In this document: one piece after another, positions 13,653 to 18,567 of the stretch | How positions within the stretch are numbered: position 1 is the stretch's first letter | Layout: each line of letters opens with the position of its first letter | DNA from: JBBDXA01 sp040902585 | Lineage (GTDB): Bacteria > Planctomycetota > Phycisphaerae > Phycisphaerales > Phycisphaeraceae | NCBI GenBank assembly: GCA_040902585.1 | Contig: JBBDXA010000185.1 | Coordinates: forward strand, 1 to 18,567 | DNA length: 18,567 nt | Direction: 5' to 3' | Program-made: the position numbers and the translations under genes | The notes under the pieces: model-generated | Seen by the model: the letters and a program-made list of their open reading frames with translations, nothing else | What the model was told of the DNA's origin: nothing | Database searches by the model: none

Positions 13653-15809
<2,157 letters not shown>

Positions 15810-15815
15810 GACGGC

Positions 15816-15821
15816 TATAAT
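15816..15821 (+). promoter_or_regulatory. -10 box for antitoxin-like gene
   Basis: A perfect TATAAT 32 bases before the ATG at 15854, with AGGA about 8 bases before that ATG. The -35 region is weak. Confidence 0.4.
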
Positions 15822-15853
15822 GAAATGATTCGCCCAAGCGACAGGAACGGACC

Positions 15854-16063
15854 ATGAGCAATCGCAAGAAACTTCACGCGGCCATCGATGCCATGGATGA
15901 AATAGCCGTGGAAGCGGTCCTTGCGGTTGTGAAGCAAGTTACTTGCGAGAAGCCGGTGGAGTCTTCGGGGTTGTGGGATAAGCTGGAGAGAATCAGGATT
16001 CAGGGGCCCGCCGATTTGGGTGAGCAGCATGACCGCTACGCGCGAGGAGACGACGCCGAGTGA
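15854..16063 (+). CDS. Antitoxin-like small protein
   Basis: 69 residues. A helical N-terminal part (LHAAIDAMDEIAVEAVLAVVKQV) is followed by a loop and a C-terminal segment, GPADLGEQHDRYARGDDAE. The pattern DLxxxHDxYxxG is typical of the toxin-binding tail of antitoxins that pair with PIN-domain toxins. Its stop codon overlaps the next start in the sequence GTGA, the classic coupling of toxin-antitoxin pairs. The partner is broken (next entry). AGGA (15842-15845) is the likely ribosome site. Whether it is still expressed cannot be told. Confidence 0.6.
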   Translation: MSNRKKLHAAIDAMDEIAVEAVLAVVKQVTCEKPVESSGLWDKLERIRIQGPADLGEQHDRYARGDDAE

Positions 16064-16165
16064 AGGCTGTGTTCGCCGACCGGCTTCTTTCTGGCGCTGA
16101 CGACATCGGCGGAAATTGAAGTTGTTTCTCTCACACCGTCGGTCGTTACCAAGGCGCGCCCTTGA
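16060..16165 (+). pseudogene. Decayed PIN-domain (VapC-like) toxin
   Basis: Starting at GTG 16060, overlapping the antitoxin stop, the frame reads VKAVFAD (first catalytic Asp of a PIN domain) and then stops at 16117. Beginning at 16085 the adjacent frame reads FFLALTTSAEIEVVSLTPSV, then VTKARP, to 16165. FFLAL is what normally follows VFAD in a PIN toxin, while EVVSLTPSVVTKA resembles the C-terminal part. So a frameshift and an internal deletion of most of the roughly 130-residue domain are both present. A toxin of this length cannot be active. Confidence 0.55.
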
Positions 16166-16219
16166 CTCTTGCAGGCAAGGTGGTTGCCGGTTCGCCGTAC
16201 GTACTTGAATTATGCTAGA

Positions 16220-16256
16220 TTGAATGAAGGAGGTTCCGTTGGCGTCCTTCATTCAA
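16220..16256 (+). promoter_or_regulatory. Perfect hairpin masking a ribosome binding site
   Basis: TTGAATGAAGGA (16220-16231) and TCCTTCATTCAA (16245-16256) are perfect 12-bp inverted repeats around a 13-base loop. The first arm holds most of the ribosome site AAGGAGG (16227-16233); the loop holds the likely TTG start at 16239. Folding would block translation. Confidence 0.6.
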
Positions 16257-16784
16257 CCCGGGTGGTCGATTCTTGCGCAGGTTCGCTACGCGCCCCTCCG
16301 GCGCATCTCACCGGCGACGCTGGAGGATTTCCTCTGGGCGGTTCTCATCGTCGGCGTGTCGGTGCTGCTGATGTGGTGCCTTCAGGCGTTCCTGCTTCGG
16401 GCCTCGATCGCGATGCACAATCGGTACTACGGCGAGGACAGTCCGCATGCGATCCGCCAGACTTCATTCGGACAGGGGTTCGCGATCTCTGCCACTGCCA
16501 CGTTCGCGGCCGGGGCGATCATGGCGATCATCGCAGGCGTCGTTTACTACGTGAACCTTCAGGAGAAGGATCCTCTTGAACCGGTCCTGCGCGCGATGAC
16601 GAGGATCAACGGCCCTGTCGGCGCGCTGGTCTACGCTCTTGTCGTTGCGCTGCATCTGCCGATCTCGTTTGTCCGGTCGTTCGTGCTCGTTCTGGTTCAG
16701 ACGGCGATCCTTGTCGGGTTCGCGTTTGTCACGCTCCAGGTGATGATCTTTCTCGTTCCCGATTTGAAGGGATACCTGCGCTAA
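16239..16784 (+). CDS. Multi-pass membrane protein, unknown function
   Basis: 181 residues from TTG 16239, which follows a perfect AAGGAGG by 5 bases. An in-frame ATG at 16224 would place that ribosome site inside the coding region and has none of its own, so TTG is preferred. Hydrophobic segments lie at about residues 31-53, 83-105, 126-145 and 148-172, giving three or four membrane helices, with a short cytoplasmic or outside loop containing MHNRYYGEDSPHAIRQTSFGQG. I do not recognise a family. It is convergent with pth; a small hairpin AGCCGC-AA-GCGGCT (16784-16797) overlaps both stop codons. The start region lies in a perfect 12-bp hairpin. Confidence 0.7.
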   Translation: MASFIQPGWSILAQVRYAPLRRISPATLEDFLWAVLIVGVSVLLMWCLQAFLLRASIAMHNRYYGEDSPHAIRQTSFGQGFAISATATFAAGAIMAIIAGVVYYVNLQEKDPLEPVLRAMTRINGPVGALVYALVVALHLPISFVRSFVLVLVQTAILVGFAFVTLQVMIFLVPDLKGYLR

Positions 16785-16796
16785 GCCGCAAGCGGC

Positions 16797-17372
16797 TCAA
16801 GACTCCGGCGCTTCGCCCGCATTGAACTTATTCATCGCCGCGTCCACTCCTTGCTTCACCCAGCATTCGATCGCATCGCACGCCTTCTCGATCGTCGGCA
16901 CAAGCTGTTCCATCTGCGCTTCGCTGAACCGTTGCAACACGTAATCTCGCTGCGGCACCCGGCCCGGTGCGTCGATACCGATGCGCAGCCGGGCGTACGC
17001 ATTGGTCCCCAGCGCCCGTTCAATATCGCTAAGCCCGTTGTGCCCGCCTGCCGAGCCCTCCTTGCGCACGCGAATCCTGCCGATCGGCAGAGCCACATCG
17101 TCCACCACGATCAGCACTTCCTCGACTTCGAGCTTGTAGAACGTCACCGCCTCGCCCACGGACAATCCGCTGCGGTTCATGTACGTCATCGGCTGCATCA
17201 GGATGCACCGCTCGCCTGCGACATTTCCTTCGAGAACTCCTGCGTGAAACTTGCTCTTGATGCCGGTGATGACATGGCGCACCGCCAGGCGATCGAGCAC
17301 CATGAAGCCCGCGTTGTGCCGCGTCTTCGCATACTCCGAACCCGGGTTGCCGAGGCCCACGATCAGTTTCAT
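16797..17372 (-). CDS. pth: Peptidyl-tRNA hydrolase
   Basis: A 191-residue cytoplasmic enzyme that frees tRNA from peptidyl-tRNA dropped by stalled ribosomes. Conserved residues: Asn 9 in GLGNPG, catalytic His 19 in TRHNAGF, Asn 66 in PMTYMNRSG, the VVDDVALPIG segment with Asp 91/92, and GGHNGLSDI with Asn 112. Length is normal. The start at 17372 begins MKLIVGLGNPG, as expected. It lies downstream of rplY on the same strand, the usual order in many bacteria, but a strong terminator and an inverted repeat separate them here. Own expression is therefore likely. Confidence 0.96.
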   Translation of the reverse strand: MKLIVGLGNPGSEYAKTRHNAGFMVLDRLAVRHVITGIKSKFHAGVLEGNVAGERCILMQPMTYMNRSGLSVGEAVTFYKLEVEEVLIVVDDVALPIGRIRVRKEGSAGGHNGLSDIERALGTNAYARLRIGIDAPGRVPQRDYVLQRFSEAQMEQLVPTIEKACDAIECWVKQGVDAAMNKFNAGEAPES

Positions 17373-17403
17373 GCGGTCACCGTCATTTGCAAGACAGATT
17401 CAA

Positions 17404-17482
17404 CCACGGATAACACTGATAACACGGATGGGATCCAGGCAAACTTGTATTGAACAATCCGTGCCATCCGTGAAATCCGTGG
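17404..17482. repeat. CCACGGAT inverted repeat (family 6)
   Basis: CCACGGATAACACTGATAAC then ACGGATGG (17404-17431) faces ATCCGTGCCATCCGTG then AAATCCGTGG (17457-17482). The arms are imperfect, with short internal repeats of CACGGAT. It lies between pth and the rplY terminator. This repeat type occurs in many unrelated genomes. Confidence 0.7.
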
Positions 17483-17504
17483 CAAGTAATCTGTTTGAAA
17501 CATA

Positions 17505-17538
17505 CCAAAGAAAAACCGCGACACCCGGGTCGCGGTTT
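17505..17538 (-). terminator. Rho-independent terminator of rplY
   Basis: AAACCGCGAC (17513-17522) and GTCGCGGTTT (17529-17538) form a perfect 10-bp stem with a 6-base loop. On the minus strand TTTTTCTTT follows directly. It lies 37 bases past the rplY stop. Confidence 0.9.
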
Positions 17539-17575
17539 GTAATTCGATTCGTACTCGCCCCCGGAGCGCCCTGGT

Positions 17576-18235
17576 TCACTTCTTGGGCTTGGCTTCTTCT
17601 TCGCCTTCCTCGTCCTCGGCCTTGCGACCGATGACTTCCGGCTCGGCAGTCGCGCCCTCGGCGACGGGTGCTTCTTCCTCTTCTTCCGCCAGCACCACGC
17701 CGACGACGAACTGATCTTCATCCGTGATCGCCACGATGCCTTCGGGCAGTTTCAGATCCTTGACACTGATGTGTTCTTCAACGCCCAGGTTCGACACATC
17801 CACCTTGATGTTCTCGGGGATCTGCGTCGCAAGACACTCGATCTCCAGCGACTGAAGGAACTGCTGAAGGAACGCGCCGGCTTCCTTCGCGCCCTTGGGT
17901 TCGCCCACGATGACCAGCTCGACTTCGACTTCGACCTTCTCGGTCAGGTCAACGCGAGCGAGATCGACGTGAATGATCTGCGAGCCGAGGTAGTCCCACT
18001 GAAGCTCCTTGATGAGGCAGGGCTCGGTGCTGGAGCCGACCGCGACTTCGAGCAGGTGGACGTTGCGATGCGCCAGCTCGGTGAACGCCTTGCGGTCGAG
18101 CGAGGCGTGGACCGGATCCTGCTCGTGGCCGTAAATGACCACGGGAATCTGCCCGGCCTTGCGCAGGCGGAGGGTGTTGCGGCTGCCGAGCAGCTCGCGG
18201 GGCTGTGCGTTGATCTTGGGGATGGTCGTGGACAT
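17576..18235 (-). CDS. rplY: 50S ribosomal protein L25 (CTC/TL5 long form)
   Basis: 219 residues. The L25 domain that binds 5S rRNA covers about 1-93 (RELLGSRNTLRLRKAGQIPV, VIYGHEQDP, LIKELQWDYLGSQIIHVDL). A C-terminal TL5-type beta domain follows (about 94-183: VEVEVELVIVGEPKGAKE, VSNLGVEEHISVKDLKLPEG). The last 35 or so residues are an acidic, Lys-ended tail (EEEEEAPVAE, DEEGEEEAKPKK) typical of the long form. The start at 18235 gives MSTTIPKINAQPRELLGS; in-frame codons further upstream read through a GGGTTCAGGG repeat and show no homology. It is followed by a strong terminator. Confidence 0.95.
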   Translation of the reverse strand: MSTTIPKINAQPRELLGSRNTLRLRKAGQIPVVIYGHEQDPVHASLDRKAFTELAHRNVHLLEVAVGSSTEPCLIKELQWDYLGSQIIHVDLARVDLTEKVEVEVELVIVGEPKGAKEAGAFLQQFLQSLEIECLATQIPENIKVDVSNLGVEEHISVKDLKLPEGIVAITDEDQFVVGVVLAEEEEEAPVAEGATAEPEVIGRKAEDEEGEEEAKPKK

Positions 18236-18567
18236 TGAACGGTTCCGAGTTGCGGGTTCAGGGTTCAGGGTTTCAAGCGGCGGCCGGGCACTTGTCGCAG
18301 GAACCACTCGTACCCGTTCGGAAGGGGAACGATGTCGGCTGCCTGCAAACGCGGGGCCCGGATGGGAACGGGAGATTGTAGCAAACTGCCCGAAGGCTTG
18401 CACAAGGCGGGTCGGTGTATCCCGGCGCGCACAAAAGCGAACATTCGTCAGAGAAATCCGTTTCCCGGTGAGGGCCGAAAAACACCGGGATTACAGGCAC
18501 AAATCCACGGTTTGTATCGCTTCTGCGCGCGCCAAACCGACACCTCAGGCAAGGATAGAGGAACGCC
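18236..18567 (-). other. rplY upstream region with repeat and promoter
   Basis: No gene is supported here. 18253-18272 holds a direct repeat, GCGGGTTCAGGGTTCAGGG. On the minus strand TGCTACAAT (TACAAT at 18380-18375) is an extended -10 box, with TTGTGC as a weak -35 about 19 bases upstream; a start near 18368 would give a roughly 130-base leader. The rest to the window end shows no clear RNA gene. Confidence 0.4.

Noticed and set aside
16784..16797. Bidirectional terminator between the membrane protein gene and pth
   Set aside because: The stem is only 5-6 bp with a 2-4 base loop and no T-tract on either side, so it is too weak to call.
18400..18567. tRNA or other RNA gene at the window end
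   Set aside because: No cloverleaf, T-arm motif or conserved RNA core could be found.

Overview
The window (about 18.6 kb, GC-rich, with one 10-N scaffold gap at 11118-11127) reads like a chromosomal segment of a planctomycete, most likely Phycisphaerae or a relative. This placement is inferred from gene content: an FG-GAP/VCBS propeller protein, a zinc-ribbon membrane protein of the CxxCG-YxLxGL type, several small orphan families I associate with planctomycetes, and many dispersed palindromic repeats between genes. I see no rRNA, tRNA, CRISPR array or intact transposase.

Layout. 144-1430: secreted calcium-binding propeller protein. 1663-4739: ferrous iron uptake locus feoA-feoB plus a small Cys-rich membrane protein, behind a good promoter whose start site lies in a Fur-like palindrome. 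4861-5370: zinc-ribbon membrane protein, convergent with inorganic pyrophosphatase (ppa). 7482-6301 (minus): a fusion of a Sua5/YwlC threonylcarbamoyl-AMP synthase domain and a YwlE-like low-molecular-weight phosphatase domain. 8122-7634 and 8584-8171 (minus): two proteins of unknown function. 10879-8779 (minus): argB then argF, two steps of arginine biosynthesis. 11553-12431: SGNH/GDSL lipoprotein. 12666-13328: putative lipoprotein with an ATPD repeat. 13589-13380 (minus): small orphan. 13653-15809: uvrB carrying an in-frame 102-bp repeat insertion. 15854-16165: antitoxin-like gene followed by a decayed PIN toxin. 16239-16784: membrane protein whose start region forms a perfect hairpin. 18235-16797 (minus): rplY (L25/CTC) then pth, separated by a classical terminator.

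The most striking property is the density and variety of short inverted repeats. At least six families of paired or palindromic elements, plus several simple direct repeats, occupy nearly every longer gap between genes. One family is also inside uvrB in frame, and another short repeat is inside the start of argF. A large palindrome coincides with the scaffold break. The genes themselves are mostly housekeeping and form no single new pathway. The candidate for something undescribed is the repeat population and its entry into essential coding genes, along with two start-codon hairpins and the Sua5-phosphatase fusion.
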